From contig JBGURP010000041.1 of the NCBI GenBank assembly GCA_045132055.1, positions 42,923 to 106,922 on the forward strand: 64,000 nt of DNA, given 5' to 3'. Position numbers and translations under genes: made by a program. The notes beneath the pieces are model-generated. The model saw nothing but the letters and a program-made list of their open reading frames with translations. It did not search any database and was not told the origin of the DNA. This stretch comes from F23-D06 sp045132055 (GTDB lineage Bacteria; Bacteroidota; Bacteroidia; Bacteroidales; WCHB1-69). Below are positions 8,696-17,105 of this stretch, piece after piece. Numbering within the stretch: the stretch's first letter is position 1; each line of letters starts with the position of its first letter.

Positions 8696-9556
8696 TTAAC
8701 AAAATTGTCTGATGTCATCGCGCATTCTTATGGCTTCGTTTCTGGCGCAGCCGGCAAAGTCCTCTTCGCCGTGCTCCTGTTTGCGGTATGCGAGCAGGAT
8801 GCCTCTGGAGGAGTTGACCACACCGCCGTTGCCGTCGCGTAAATACTTGGCAATATCCTCGGCCTTGCCGCCCTGAGCACCGTAACCCGGGATCAGGAAG
8901 AAGGTGCTGTCCAACATGGCACGGATTTCAGAAGCCTCGTCCGCGTGGGTGCAGCCCATCACGCCGCCGATGCTGGAGAATCCGCACTGGCCAATGTATG
9001 GCTTGCCCAGTTCGTTGATTTTTTCGCCCACCACGTGATACACTCTTTTGTTATTCTCCGTAGGCAAATATTCAATATCCTTGGCTCCCTCGTTTGAAGT
9101 ACGGATGAGCACAAATGCACCTTTTTCATTTTTCTCGAAGTAGGGGAGATAAGGATTCAAACTGTCCAGCCCCATGTACGGACTGAGCGTGATGAAGTCG
9201 GCCTCGAAATCGCCGGTGAAATGCGCTTTGGCATACATCTCGGCCGTCTTGGCAATGTCGCCGCGCTTGATGTCGGCAATGATGACAGCCTTTTTCTCGC
9301 GCAGGTAAGCCAGCGTCTTCTGGTACGCGCGCAGGCCTGCAATGCCGTAGGATTCGTAATAGGCGATCTGAACCTTGTAGCAAGCGGCTACGTCCAAAGT
9401 GGCGTCGATGATGCCCTTGTTGAAGGCAAACAACCCCTCTTCAATGTTGGGATGTTGTGCGGCCATGGCAGCCGGCAGATAGGAATAATCAGTATCAAGC
9501 CCCACACATACGTGTCCGTTGAGGGCTACTTTCTCAAAGAGTTTGTCTATTATCAT
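8696..9556 (-). CDS. pyrF: orotidine 5'-phosphate decarboxylase
   Basis: Catalyses the last step of UMP synthesis. The 286-residue protein has the active-site motif IADIKRGDIAKT (Asp-x-Lys-x-x-Asp) and the phosphate-binding segment IPGYGAQGGKAEDI. The length fits the longer PyrF type 2 found in Bacteroidota and mycobacteria. It begins 11 bases after the stop of the upstream response regulator gene, so the regulator and pyrF very probably share a transcript, followed by pyrK and pyrD. Confidence 0.95.
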   Translation of the reverse strand: MIIDKLFEKVALNGHVCVGLDTDYSYLPAAMAAQHPNIEEGLFAFNKGIIDATLDVAACYKVQIAYYESYGIAGLRAYQKTLAYLREKKAVIIADIKRGDIAKTAEMYAKAHFTGDFEADFITLSPYMGLDSLNPYLPYFEKNEKGAFVLIRTSNEGAKDIEYLPTENNKRVYHVVGEKINELGKPYIGQCGFSSIGGVMGCTHADEASEIRAMLDSTFFLIPGYGAQGGKAEDIAKYLRDGNGGVVNSSRGILLAYRKQEHGEEDFAGCARNEAIRMRDDIRQFC

Positions 9557-9567
9557 AAGTGCGAAAA

Positions 9568-10344
9568 TTATTCTTTGATTTTGAGCATGAAGCCCGTTCC
9601 GTGAACGTTGACGATTTCTACGAGCGGCTCGTAGTTGCCGATGTAGGTCACTTTGCGTTTGCCCTTGACCTTGGGAGCCATGTGGCCCTCATCGTCGATG
9701 AGCAGGTAGGAACGGAGTTTGGTGAGGAAGACATCCATGCTTCTGCCCACGGCGTGATCCTCGTCGCCCCAGACTTCCTTCAGGATGATTTCTCTCGGGA
9801 TGAGCTTGTTTTTGTGGTCGCAGAGCAGTTTCAGCAACTCGGCCTCCTTGCGTGTAAGGGTGCGCTTGGCCTTGGGGTGTATCAGCTGCATGTCGCTGAA
9901 ATTGAAGATGAAATTGCCCAGTTTATAGACCTTCTCTTCGTAAATGTCGGTGGTGGGCATGTTGCCCATGAGACTCCGGTTCAGGATGGCCTTGATACGC
10001 AACTCCAGCTCCTCAATGCTGAATGGCTTGGTGATGAAATCGTCGCAACCCAGCTTGAATCCCTTGATACGCTCATCTTTGCTGTCGTTGTTGGACAGGA
10101 TGACGACGGGTATTCTCTTGTCGTACTTGCGGATGTATTGCAACAATGCGAAGCTCTCGCCACTGCGCATGTTCAAGTCGATGACGCATAAGTTGAAGGC
10201 AATTGCGTTGAGCGATTTCGCTGCGGCATCCACGTCTTTGAAATCCCAAACGGAATATCCTTTGATTTCCAAATAATCTTTAATGACATTTCGTAGATTT
10301 TCACTGTCATCTACTAAAATGATTTTGTTGGGCTTTTTATTCAT
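9568..10344 (-). CDS. OmpR-family response regulator, RprY-like
   Basis: 258 aa. The receiver domain (residues 1-125) keeps the acidic pair Asp12-Asp13, the phosphoacceptor Asp56 (VIDLNM), a Ser at the Thr/Ser switch position (VVILSNND) and the Lys of FITKPFS. A winged-helix output domain follows, with RTLTRKEAELLKLLCDH and VDVFLTKL-like segments, ending with the transactivation-loop-type HGTGFMLK. It resembles RprY of Bacteroides and Porphyromonas. No histidine kinase gene lies beside it in this window. It is the first gene of the pyrF-pyrK-pyrD unit, an unusual place for a global regulator. Confidence 0.85.
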   Translation of the reverse strand: MNKKPNKIILVDDSENLRNVIKDYLEIKGYSVWDFKDVDAAAKSLNAIAFNLCVIDLNMRSGESFALLQYIRKYDKRIPVVILSNNDSKDERIKGFKLGCDDFITKPFSIEELELRIKAILNRSLMGNMPTTDIYEEKVYKLGNFIFNFSDMQLIHPKAKRTLTRKEAELLKLLCDHKNKLIPREIILKEVWGDEDHAVGRSMDVFLTKLRSYLLIDDEGHMAPKVKGKRKVTYIGNYEPLVEIVNVHGTGFMLKIKE

Positions 10345-10515
10345 AATTTGTTGATTTAAAATGTGTTTACTTTTTTACCATATTTCAAAAATGAATATTT
10401 AATTAAATAATTAACGTTTTAAATTTAAAAAAATTGCAAGGCTTGTTGCTTTTTTTGAGTATTTGTTAATTTTTTTATTTCAGGTGACTATTTTTGTATT
10501 TTTGCAGCCGAAAAA
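10345..10515. other. AT-rich intergenic region between divergent units
   Basis: About 170 very AT-rich bases separate the response regulator (minus) and the methyltransferase gene (plus). Only the plus-strand -7 box is clear. I see no gene or hairpin. Confidence 0.6.
10497..10504 (+). promoter_or_regulatory. Bacteroidota -7 box TATTTTTG
   Basis: TATTTTTG lies 18 bases before the ATG at 10522, fitting TAnnTTTG. No convincing TTTG -33 element is seen at the usual distance. Confidence 0.7.
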
Positions 10516-10521
10516 TTGATT

Positions 10522-11694
10522 ATGGAAAATACGCAATATTTTGTGGCCAAGACATTTGCGGGCATTGAGCCGCTGTTGGCCGAAGAACTGGCCGCTTTGG
10601 GTGCACGCAACTGCAAAGTGCTGAGCCGGTCGGTCTCTTTCGAAGGCGACCGGGACATGCTGTACCGTGCCAACTACTATTCACGATTCGCGCTGCGCAT
10701 TCTGTGGCTTCAAAAGAAGTTCACCTTCACCAACAACCGCCAGTTCTACGAGCAGGTTTTCGATTTTCCGGCGGAAAAGTTCATGGATCCAGACAATACG
10801 CTGGCCGTGCACGCCACCATTGCGGATACCATATTCAAGACACCTTTGTACGCTTCTGTGCTGGCCAAGGATGCCGTCTGCGACCGTTTCCGCGATATGT
10901 TCGGGCGCCGTCCTTCGGTGGACAAGGAGTGCCCTGACGTGCAACTGCACCTGCACGTTTATAAGAACGAGGCGCAGCTGTTTCTGGACAGCTCCGGCGA
11001 GTCGCTGCACAAGCGCGGCTATAAGATACAGAACCATCCCGCACCCATCAATGAGGTGGTGGCCGCTGCCATGCTCAAATTCAGCGGCTGGAAGGCCGAC
11101 TGCGACCTTATCGATCCCATGTGCGGCGGCGGTACTATCCTGATTGAGGCCGCCATGCAGGCGCTGAATATTCCCGCAGGATTTTATCGCAGAAACTATG
11201 GGTTCTGCTATTGGAAGACCTTCGACGAGGAACGCTGGAAGCAGATTCGACGCGAGGCCAAGATCAAAGATGACGTGCAGGTCGATTTCTACGGTTCCGA
11301 CATCAATCCGAGGTTTTTGGAGATTGCCGAGACCAACATCCGGAAAGCGCGCTTGGAGGATTTCATCAGCCTGCGGCAAAAGGACATGCGCCAGGCCACG
11401 CCCGCGCGCAAGCCCGCGCTCGTGATGATGAACCCGCCCTATGGCGAACGTTTGGCCGTGGATGATCTCAATGAGTTCTATTCCGAAATCGGAGATTCGC
11501 TGAAAAACAATTTTTCGGGATGTCGTGCGTTTATCATAAGTTCGGACATGGATGCCCTGAAACATGTTGGGCTGAAGCCGAGCATGAAGGCCAAGCTCTT
11601 CAACGGGCCACTGGAGTGCAGATTCGTGGGCTACGACCTGTTTGCCGGCGACCACAAGAGCTTTGTGAAGAATAAGAAAAACGCGGACGAATGA
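10522..11694 (+). CDS. THUMP-domain 23S rRNA methyltransferase, RlmL type
   Basis: A class I SAM-dependent RNA guanine-N2 methyltransferase of 390 aa. The N-terminal THUMP/ferredoxin-like part (about 1-155) is followed by the methyltransferase core with the SAM-binding motif DPMCGGGTILIEAA and the catalytic MMNPPYGERL (NPPY), typical of enzymes that methylate exocyclic N2 of guanine. It matches the RlmL half of E. coli RlmKL without the RlmK half. ATG 10522 is chosen over an in-frame TTG at 10516 because it begins at the conserved MENTQYFVAKTFAG. It overlaps the next gene by four bases (ATGA). Confidence 0.9.
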   Translation: MENTQYFVAKTFAGIEPLLAEELAALGARNCKVLSRSVSFEGDRDMLYRANYYSRFALRILWLQKKFTFTNNRQFYEQVFDFPAEKFMDPDNTLAVHATIADTIFKTPLYASVLAKDAVCDRFRDMFGRRPSVDKECPDVQLHLHVYKNEAQLFLDSSGESLHKRGYKIQNHPAPINEVVAAAMLKFSGWKADCDLIDPMCGGGTILIEAAMQALNIPAGFYRRNYGFCYWKTFDEERWKQIRREAKIKDDVQVDFYGSDINPRFLEIAETNIRKARLEDFISLRQKDMRQATPARKPALVMMNPPYGERLAVDDLNEFYSEIGDSLKNNFSGCRAFIISSDMDALKHVGLKPSMKAKLFNGPLECRFVGYDLFAGDHKSFVKNKKNADE

Positions 11695-12776
11695 AAAAAC
11701 ACCTGCTCATATCCATAGTTCTGCTGACGGCGGTGCTCGGTGCGAATGCCCAGAGCAAGTACAGCAACGAGTTCCTTTCGCTGGGCATCGGGGCACGCGG
11801 GTTGGCCATGGCCAACACCATGTGTGCCATCTCCGATGATGTGACCGCTGCCTATTGGAATCCCGCCGGATTGAGCCGCATGGACAAGAAGTACCAACTC
11901 TCGCTCATGCACGCCGAGTACTTCGCAGGCGTGGCCAAGTACGATTACGCCGGCATTGGATACAAGATTGACGACCGCTCCAACGTGGCGCTTTCCTATA
12001 TCCGCTTTGGCGTGGACAACATTATGAATACCACGGAGTTGATCGATGCGCAGGGCAATGTGGATTATGACAGAATCACCTACTTCTCAGCGTCTGATAA
12101 CGCGCTGTTGTTAAGTTATGCTTACAATTTCGAGAAGGTGCCGGGCTTGGCGCTTGGTGCCAACGCGAAGGTTATATACAGAAACATCGGCAAGTTCGCC
12201 CACGCGTGGGGTTTCGGACTTGACTTTGGTTTGCAGTACAACCACAAAGGCTGGCAGGTCGGCGCCATGCTGCGCGACGGTACCTCCACTTTTAATGCGT
12301 GGAGCTACCAGCTGACTGACCAGATCATTGACGTGTTCCAGCAGACGGGCAACGAGATTCCCGAGAATGAGCTGGAACTGACTATGCCTGCGCTGATGTT
12401 GGGTGCGGGTAAGTATGTGGAGTTGGGCAAGGGTTTCAACGCCACGTTTGCGTTGGGATTGGACTGCACCTTCGATGGTAAGCGCAATACATTGATCAAA
12501 AGCAATGTGTTGAGCATGGATCCGCATTTCGGCATGGAATTCGGTTACAAGAAGATTGTGGCTTTGCGTGCCGGCATCGGCAACTTCCAGCAGGAACCCG
12601 ACTTTGACGGCAAGAAGAAAACCACCCTGCAAATCAACCTTGGGGTAGGGGTGTGCATCAAGAATATCGTCTCCATCGATTATGCGTTTACTGACCTTGG
12701 CGACATTTCCATTGCCCAGTATTCCCATATCATTTCCCTCAAGGTAGCGATTGATAGGTTCAAGAAACAAAAGTGA
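11691..12776 (+). CDS. PorV/PorQ-family outer membrane beta-barrel protein
   Basis: 361 aa with a signal peptide (MKKHLLISIVLLTAVLGANA). The mature N terminus reads FLSLGIGARGLAMANTMCAISDDVTAAYWNPAGLSRM, the hallmark of the FadL-like PorV/PorQ barrels; PorV is the shuttle that hands T9SS cargo to the attachment complex. The rest alternates hydrophobic and polar residues as in a barrel and ends in a short charged tail (RFKKQK). A T9SS cargo gene is 9 kb upstream, so the machinery is in use. This may be PorV or a paralogue (PorV2), which cannot be settled without comparison. The start overlaps the methyltransferase stop, implying translational coupling. Confidence 0.8.
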   Translation: MKKHLLISIVLLTAVLGANAQSKYSNEFLSLGIGARGLAMANTMCAISDDVTAAYWNPAGLSRMDKKYQLSLMHAEYFAGVAKYDYAGIGYKIDDRSNVALSYIRFGVDNIMNTTELIDAQGNVDYDRITYFSASDNALLLSYAYNFEKVPGLALGANAKVIYRNIGKFAHAWGFGLDFGLQYNHKGWQVGAMLRDGTSTFNAWSYQLTDQIIDVFQQTGNEIPENELELTMPALMLGAGKYVELGKGFNATFALGLDCTFDGKRNTLIKSNVLSMDPHFGMEFGYKKIVALRAGIGNFQQEPDFDGKKKTTLQINLGVGVCIKNIVSIDYAFTDLGDISIAQYSHIISLKVAIDRFKKQK

Positions 12777-12927
12777 TATCCCTATCCATACTTTGCCGCC
12801 AATAAACCAACTGCGATGGCAAAAACACCCGCCTTACAAGCTTCAACAAGTTTGTCGTGATCTGTCACGCTTAATTCAGTTTTTGATTAGGATCAAAAAG
12901 GACCAAACACCCTATTGGTCAAGTCTT

Positions 12928-12935
12928 TATTTTTG
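12928..12935 (+). promoter_or_regulatory. Bacteroidota -7 box TATTTTTG
   Basis: Located 35 bases before the start of the GIY-YIG-like gene within an otherwise featureless gap of 194 bases. Confidence 0.65.
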
Positions 12936-12970
12936 CGGTGTCTTTCTAAAACAGAAACAAACACCACATT

Positions 12971-13501
12971 ATGCAATACATCCAATCAGCAGCTGAATTA
13001 AGACAGGAAATACAAAACCGGTGTCTCAAAGTGGAAAAACGCCCTGGCGTGTATCGTTGGTGGTTTTTTAAAGCCGATGCCGATGATCTACTGGCGCATT
13101 TCAAGAATAGCATATTGTTAAAAGACATAGAACTGCAAGAACGGAAGATTAACGGGAAGCAGTATATGGCCCTCTATTTCGGCATCAGCAGCGACATGAG
13201 TCGGCGCATACGCTGGCATATCCGCGGAACATTCAAAAGTTCCACCCTGCGGCGCACCCTGCGTGCTGTCATGGCGCCCAGAACCGATGACAAAACAGCC
13301 GAAAAATTGGTCAACCAACTGATTGACAGCTGTTATTGGGAGTGGGACTACACAGACACGGTGGAAAAGGCAGAACAACTGGAAACAGCTGAATTGACGC
13401 AAAAGAAGTTTGCCTATCCCTTGAACATCAGCAAGAACGAAACCATGCCCGCTGTATGGATTGCGGAACTGAAGAATCTTCGTGCCAATGCACCCCATTG
13501 A
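12971..13501 (+). CDS. GIY-YIG-like nuclease domain protein
   Basis: 176 aa, no signal or membrane segment. The order of motifs fits the GIY-YIG fold: PGVYRWWF at residues 26-33 (in place of GIY), ALYFGISSDMSRRIRWHI at about 65-82 (YFGIS in place of YIG, with the downstream Arg residues and a His), STLRRTLRA, a Glu-rich helix with AEQLETAELT, and PLNISKN near residue 156. These resemble small stand-alone GIY-YIG proteins of Bacteroidota whose role is not known. It has its own -7 box and no partner gene close by. Assignment is by motif only. Confidence 0.6.
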   Translation: MQYIQSAAELRQEIQNRCLKVEKRPGVYRWWFFKADADDLLAHFKNSILLKDIELQERKINGKQYMALYFGISSDMSRRIRWHIRGTFKSSTLRRTLRAVMAPRTDDKTAEKLVNQLIDSCYWEWDYTDTVEKAEQLETAELTQKKFAYPLNISKNETMPAVWIAELKNLRANAPH

Positions 13502-13603
13502 CATTATGTATTCCTTTAATTCTATCATGGATTTCTAAAACGAATATAAAGAGGAAGTCGAAAATCTGAAAAAGAGTAGACAAAATTAAAAAAAAACTTT
13601 TTT

Positions 13604-13840
13604 ATGGCAACTGGAAAAATCACGAAAGGTGACAAGAAAAGAGGCAAAAAGATTGCCGGTCACATGGTGTGGCAAAACGAGGACAACTCCATCGAAGTCA
13701 GCAAGGCTTTGGTTGAAGAGTGTGGCTCCGTGAAAGCCGCTTTGCGCAAATTGGCCGATAAAGCCGGTTTCAAATACGATCCCGACTGGACGGTCCAACA
13801 ACTGGGCAAGAAACTTCTGGATTTCGCAGAAGACAAGTAA
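13604..13840 (+). CDS. small basic protein, function unknown
   Basis: 78 aa; the N-terminal 20 residues are Lys-rich (KITKGDKKRGKKIAGH) and the rest predicts mixed helix and strand with conserved-looking WQNEDNSIEVSKALVEE and DWTVQQLGKKLLDF segments. No membrane helix or Cys. It is not recognised. It is first in a run of small genes and is followed at once by a strong hairpin terminator, so it may be a separate transcript. Confidence 0.6.
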   Translation: MATGKITKGDKKRGKKIAGHMVWQNEDNSIEVSKALVEECGSVKAALRKLADKAGFKYDPDWTVQQLGKKLLDFAEDK

Positions 13841-13850
13841 TCAACTCTCA

Positions 13851-13884
13851 GGGGATGGGCAACTGTCCATCCCCCTTGTTGTTT
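13851..13884 (+). terminator. intrinsic terminator
   Basis: Stem ggggatgg (13851-13858) pairs with ccatcccc (13867-13874), with an eight-base loop and a T-rich tail (ttgttgttt), 11 bases after the stop of the 78-residue protein gene. Confidence 0.8.
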
Positions 13885-13898
13885 AAACACATTATTTC

Positions 13899-14207
13899 AT
13901 GGTAGTATTACTTTGGATTATCAACCTGCTTTCTCCTTTGATCTTCATCGGGAGTGTGATCTATTTTGCGTTTGGGGATATCGAGACCTGGGTGCTGATC
14001 GCCGGCGGCGGGGCGGCATTGCTCGGCCTCATTATCGGTTTCACTGGCTGGGCAGAGACTGTGCCACCGCGCTGGTTCTGGGTCAAGAGCAATGTTGATC
14101 TGCTTGACAACCTTGTCGGCACGGCATTGGGTTACGCCCTGAAGTTTTTCCTGATCCCCGCAGGTGTGATGGGGATCATTATGATTATCGAAAGAATAAT
14201 TCATTAA
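13899..14207 (+). CDS. small three-helix membrane protein, paralogue 1
   Basis: 102 aa with three hydrophobic segments (about 4-24, 28-48 and 78-98) separated by the motif GWAETVPPRWFWVKSNVDLLDN. It is clearly a paralogue of the protein at 14798-15112: both share PLIFIG, LLGLIIGF, PPRW-W-VK-NVDLL and GTALGYAL-FF-IPAGV. Not recognised as a named family. The invariant-looking PPRW loop between helix 2 and 3 may sit at the membrane surface. It is followed by coiled-coil and zinc-ribbon genes. Confidence 0.65.
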   Translation: MVVLLWIINLLSPLIFIGSVIYFAFGDIETWVLIAGGGAALLGLIIGFTGWAETVPPRWFWVKSNVDLLDNLVGTALGYALKFFLIPAGVMGIIMIIERIIH

Positions 14208-14216
14208 ATCATTTTT

Positions 14217-14471
14217 ATGGGACTGTTTTTCAAATCATCTAAAGAGAGCATTGACAGAGATATCGCTGCAAAAAAAGAACAAATTGAGCGATTAAAAAAG
14301 GAAATCGACTCTGCAAAGCGCACTATTGCAGATGCAAAAGCGTATAACAAAGCTCAAGGCAGAAAAGTACGAAATTTCGACGGGCTTTCATACACATTAA
14401 AAATAAAGCAAGAACAAATGGCCAAGCTGAAGGATGATTTAGCTAGGTTACGCGAAAAGAAAAAGAGATAA
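14217..14471 (+). CDS. small coiled-coil protein
   Basis: 84 aa, strongly charged and with clear heptad periodicity (IDRDIAAKKEQIERLKKEID and KIKQEQMAKLKDDLARLREK), so probably one or two long coiled-coil helices joined near residues 42-58. It begins MGLFFKSSKES, so it could attach to a membrane by an amphipathic N terminus. Start is nine bases after the stop of the three-helix membrane protein, implying one operon. Function unknown. Confidence 0.6.
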   Translation: MGLFFKSSKESIDRDIAAKKEQIERLKKEIDSAKRTIADAKAYNKAQGRKVRNFDGLSYTLKIKQEQMAKLKDDLARLREKKKR

Positions 14472-14531
14472 GCATTGAAGCAAATCCTTATGACAATTTG
14501 AGTGATATTAATTTGGATTTAATATTTTGAT

Positions 14532-14747
14532 ATGGCAAAAAGTGACTTTATTTGTAAAAATTGTGGTGAAGTGAAGAGCGAACGTTTTTTTAGTTTTTCC
14601 ACCTTCCACAAATACACGTGCCCGAACTGTAAAACAATTTGTGAAGATTGTGTAAAGAGCAGTTTCTTTGGCGGCACAACATGTTTAAAATGCGGTTCGA
14701 AAGTCATCCGATATTCCTGGACAAGAGGCAAATGGGTTCAGGATTAA
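14532..14747 (+). CDS. small zinc-ribbon-like protein
   Basis: 71 aa with four CxxC pairs: CKNC (residues 9-12), CPNC (31-34), CEDC (38-41) and CLKC (52-55). This pattern suggests two zinc sites built from eight cysteines. No signal peptide or membrane segment. Basic C terminus (SWTRGKWVQD). Not recognised further. It lies between the two three-helix paralogues, as if a coiled-coil/zinc-ribbon pair had been placed inside a duplicated unit. Confidence 0.65.
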   Translation: MAKSDFICKNCGEVKSERFFSFSTFHKYTCPNCKTICEDCVKSSFFGGTTCLKCGSKVIRYSWTRGKWVQD

Positions 14748-14797
14748 GGCTTTTGAAAAGCGAATGAACGCAATCTGAAGACAGAAAAGGATCGCTT

Positions 14798-15112
14798 ATG
14801 GCTGTGTTAATATGGATTCTCGGTATTCTTCACCCTCTAATTTTTATTGGAGCGGTGGTTTATTTTGCCTTTGTGGAGATTGAGCTTTGGGTTGTGATTG
14901 CCGGTGCTGGTACGGCGTTGCTCGGCCTCATCATCGGTTTCCTCGGTTGGAAAGAGCTCGCACCGCCACGCTGGAGATGGGTGAAGGGCAATGTCGATCT
15001 GCTCGCCAGCCGCGTGCGTACCGCACTGGGATATGCGCTGTATTTCTTCATGATTCCAGCAGGCGTAAAAGGCCTCATCTATACTATTGAAATAATAATT
15101 GAAAAGCTCTGA
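14798..15112 (+). CDS. small three-helix membrane protein, paralogue 2
   Basis: 104 aa, same architecture and motifs as the protein at 13899-14207 (PLIFIGAVVYFAF, LLGLIIGFLGW, PPRWRWVKGNVDLL, GTA/TALGYAL). DNA identity between the two genes is also visible over long stretches such as the segment encoding LLGLIIGF, so the duplication is not very old. Function unknown. It directly precedes the OmpA-domain protein gene. Confidence 0.65.
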   Translation: MAVLIWILGILHPLIFIGAVVYFAFVEIELWVVIAGAGTALLGLIIGFLGWKELAPPRWRWVKGNVDLLASRVRTALGYALYFFMIPAGVKGLIYTIEIIIEKL

Positions 15113-15175
15113 ATCATTATTCAATACCGAATAATAACGAATATCAACAAATAATCACCCTTAATTCAACAAATT

Positions 15176-16138
15176 ATGGCAAATAAAGTAAAAGTTTACG
15201 GTCAGTCGCAGAAATGGACGGCCTTGGGCATCGTGGCTGCCTACGTGAAAATGCATCCCCATGCCACATTAAAGGAGTTGCAGAAGGCATTCCCCACTTC
15301 GGAACTCAACAACACCTTGGACACTGTTGAGAACATCCTCAAAGCCGACAAATCAGGCTCGTTCGATGAAAAGATGTCCAAACAAATCGGGGAAATGGAG
15401 ATGTTCATCACTCTGGAAGACGGCTCCCGAGTAGCCTTCACCAACCCGATGTGGCCAGCCGACAAATTCCAGAAAATTGTGGAAGTTGCTAAAAAGCACG
15501 ACATTGAGATTGCGGAATACAAGGATGCGGAAAAAGGTATCGGCAAACGCGGTAGCTACAGCTTGGAGTATCTGAACGGCTATGTGCCGCCCAAGACGGA
15601 AGCCCCGAAAAAATCGAAGTCATGGCTCTGGATTCTGTTGGTCGCACTTGCCATCATTGGCCTGCTGCTCGCTCTGCTGGCCCGTAGCTTCAACAAAGAG
15701 CCTGAGGTGATTACTAAGGAGGTGGAAAAAGTAATCACTAAGGAAGTAGAGAAAACAGTCATTGTTCGCGACACCGTATTTGTGCAGGAGATTGAGGAAA
15801 TTGAGAAAAACTACAATGCCGCACAGTTCAAGGCGGGCAAAGCAGACCTTCCCGAAGCCGCCAAGTTCGTACTGCACGACTTAGCCAAGGTGATGGAAAA
15901 GCACCCCGAAATCAAACTCCGTCTGGAAGGCCACACTAGTGCCGAGGGTACGGAATCTTTCAACCAGAAACTGAGCGAGCAACGCGCCCAGGCCGCTGTG
16001 AACTTCCTTGTCAACCATGAAAAAATTGATGCCAGCCGTCTCGAAGCAGTGGGCCTCGGTTCCTCCAAACTGAAAAACACCGATGACCCCAAGGCACCCG
16101 AGAACCGCAGAACAGAATTCGTGATTATAGAGGAATAA
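15176..16138 (+). CDS. OmpA-domain protein with cytoplasmic-type N-terminal domain
   Basis: 320 aa. There is no signal peptide; residues 1-140 are soluble, with TLKELQKAFP and VAFTNPMWPADKFQKIVEVAKKHDIEI, which recalls a small domain recurrent in Bacteroidota proteins (FEELKKAFP...NQWG...F...A...GY). One membrane helix follows (about 148-168, LWILLVALAIIGLLLALLA), then a coiled coil with repeated EVITKEVEKVITKEVEK. The C-terminal OmpA domain (about 215-320) has LEGHTSAEG, NQKLSEQRAQAAVNFL and NRRTEF, the peptidoglycan-binding pattern. It should therefore be an inner-membrane protein reaching the cell wall with an N-terminal domain inside the cell, unlike outer-membrane OmpA. Confidence 0.8.
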   Translation: MANKVKVYGQSQKWTALGIVAAYVKMHPHATLKELQKAFPTSELNNTLDTVENILKADKSGSFDEKMSKQIGEMEMFITLEDGSRVAFTNPMWPADKFQKIVEVAKKHDIEIAEYKDAEKGIGKRGSYSLEYLNGYVPPKTEAPKKSKSWLWILLVALAIIGLLLALLARSFNKEPEVITKEVEKVITKEVEKTVIVRDTVFVQEIEEIEKNYNAAQFKAGKADLPEAAKFVLHDLAKVMEKHPEIKLRLEGHTSAEGTESFNQKLSEQRAQAAVNFLVNHEKIDASRLEAVGLGSSKLKNTDDPKAPENRRTEFVIIEE

Positions 16139-16174
16139 AATCCCAATATTGATTTATTAACAAATTTCAAAACA

Positions 16175-16477
16175 ATGGACGAGAAAAAAATTATCAGTTT
16201 ATCCGATGACATCGTAGGCAACATCGTGGATTTCAGTTTAGGAAAAGGCAAAGTCAAAGCCATGATTCCAAAATCTGTTGCAAAAAAAATGGCCAACGAC
16301 GATGAACTTTTCGAGAAACTCAAACAGTGTTACATCGAGTATCTGTCAACTATTGACAATAAAATTGACAACTCCTCAGAGGTAAAACGTCTGTCGGATT
16401 TCCGTTTCCGTTTGGTGGATATTTTCAACGATAGCGTTCCTGAGAACGAAGTTTCACTGGACGAAGAATTAGAGTAA
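16175..16477 (+). CDS. hypothetical protein, 100 aa
   Basis: Mostly helical, soluble, acidic C terminus (NEVSLDEELE). Visible blocks are GNIVDFSLGKGKVKAMIPKSV and KQCYIEYLSTIDNKID. No domain recognised. It sits 36 bases after the OmpA-domain gene and 50 bases before the DUF4230 lipoprotein, in the same orientation, so it is probably part of the same envelope operon. Confidence 0.55.
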   Translation: MDEKKIISLSDDIVGNIVDFSLGKGKVKAMIPKSVAKKMANDDELFEKLKQCYIEYLSTIDNKIDNSSEVKRLSDFRFRLVDIFNDSVPENEVSLDEELE

Positions 16478-16527
16478 TCGAATTATTTTTGCAGAAATCA
16501 ACCATAACTCTTTCAGAATCAAATAAA

Positions 16528-17103
16528 ATGAAAAAGTATTTATTCGCAATGGTAGCTGTGGCAGCCCTGTTGCTGGTGTCCTGCTCCCAAGAGCGAGTCC
16601 CAGAGATTTCGCTCGAGAAAAAGTTGAACCAGAAGCTTGCCGAAATGACCGAGGTAGCTGAGCTGGGGTCCGTGGAATACACGGTGACAAAAGTGGTGAA
16701 AGCCTCCGATGATGCCAAATGGTACAAAATTGGCGACCGTAAAATTCTGTTCAGGTGTACCGCCTACTTGAAGGCTGGCATTGACCTGAACAAACTCGAC
16801 GTCTCAAAAATCGTGATTGACGAGCAGAAGAAATCCGTGTCCATCACCCTGCCCAAAGCCGAACTGCTCGCACTCAACATGCCTCCTGACAAGTCGGTGC
16901 TCGCATACGAGAATGTCGCGACTTTCCGTTCTAATTTCTCCGCTTCAGACAAAAACCATCTTCTCCAATTAGGCGAACAAAGTATCCGCGACGAGGTGCC
17001 GAACCTCGGTATTTTGAGCGAAGCAGAGAAAAACGCCTCCTCCTTTTTCAAATCATTGTTAAGTCAACTCGATTTCGAATTAATCACTGTTAAATTTGAA
17101 TAG
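16528..17103 (+). CDS. DUF4230 lipoprotein
   Basis: 191 aa from ATG 16528, which begins a lipoprotein signal (MKKYLFAMVAVAALLLVSCS, lipobox LVSC). An upstream in-frame start at 16489 would hide the signal and is rejected. The body matches DUF4230: VAELGSVEYTVTKVV, KYILF-like DRKILFRCTAYLKAGIDLNKL and SVSITLPKAELLALNMPPDKS. DUF4230 proteins have no known function. It is followed two bases later by a second DUF4230 gene, so the pair likely acts together in the envelope. Confidence 0.75.
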   Translation: MKKYLFAMVAVAALLLVSCSQERVPEISLEKKLNQKLAEMTEVAELGSVEYTVTKVVKASDDAKWYKIGDRKILFRCTAYLKAGIDLNKLDVSKIVIDEQKKSVSITLPKAELLALNMPPDKSVLAYENVATFRSNFSASDKNHLLQLGEQSIRDEVPNLGILSEAEKNASSFFKSLLSQLDFELITVKFE

Positions 17104-17105
17104 TT

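Noticed and set aside
12971..13501. Homing endonuclease or UvrC
   Set aside because: Too short and without the other domains; only a stand-alone GIY-YIG-like fold is supported.
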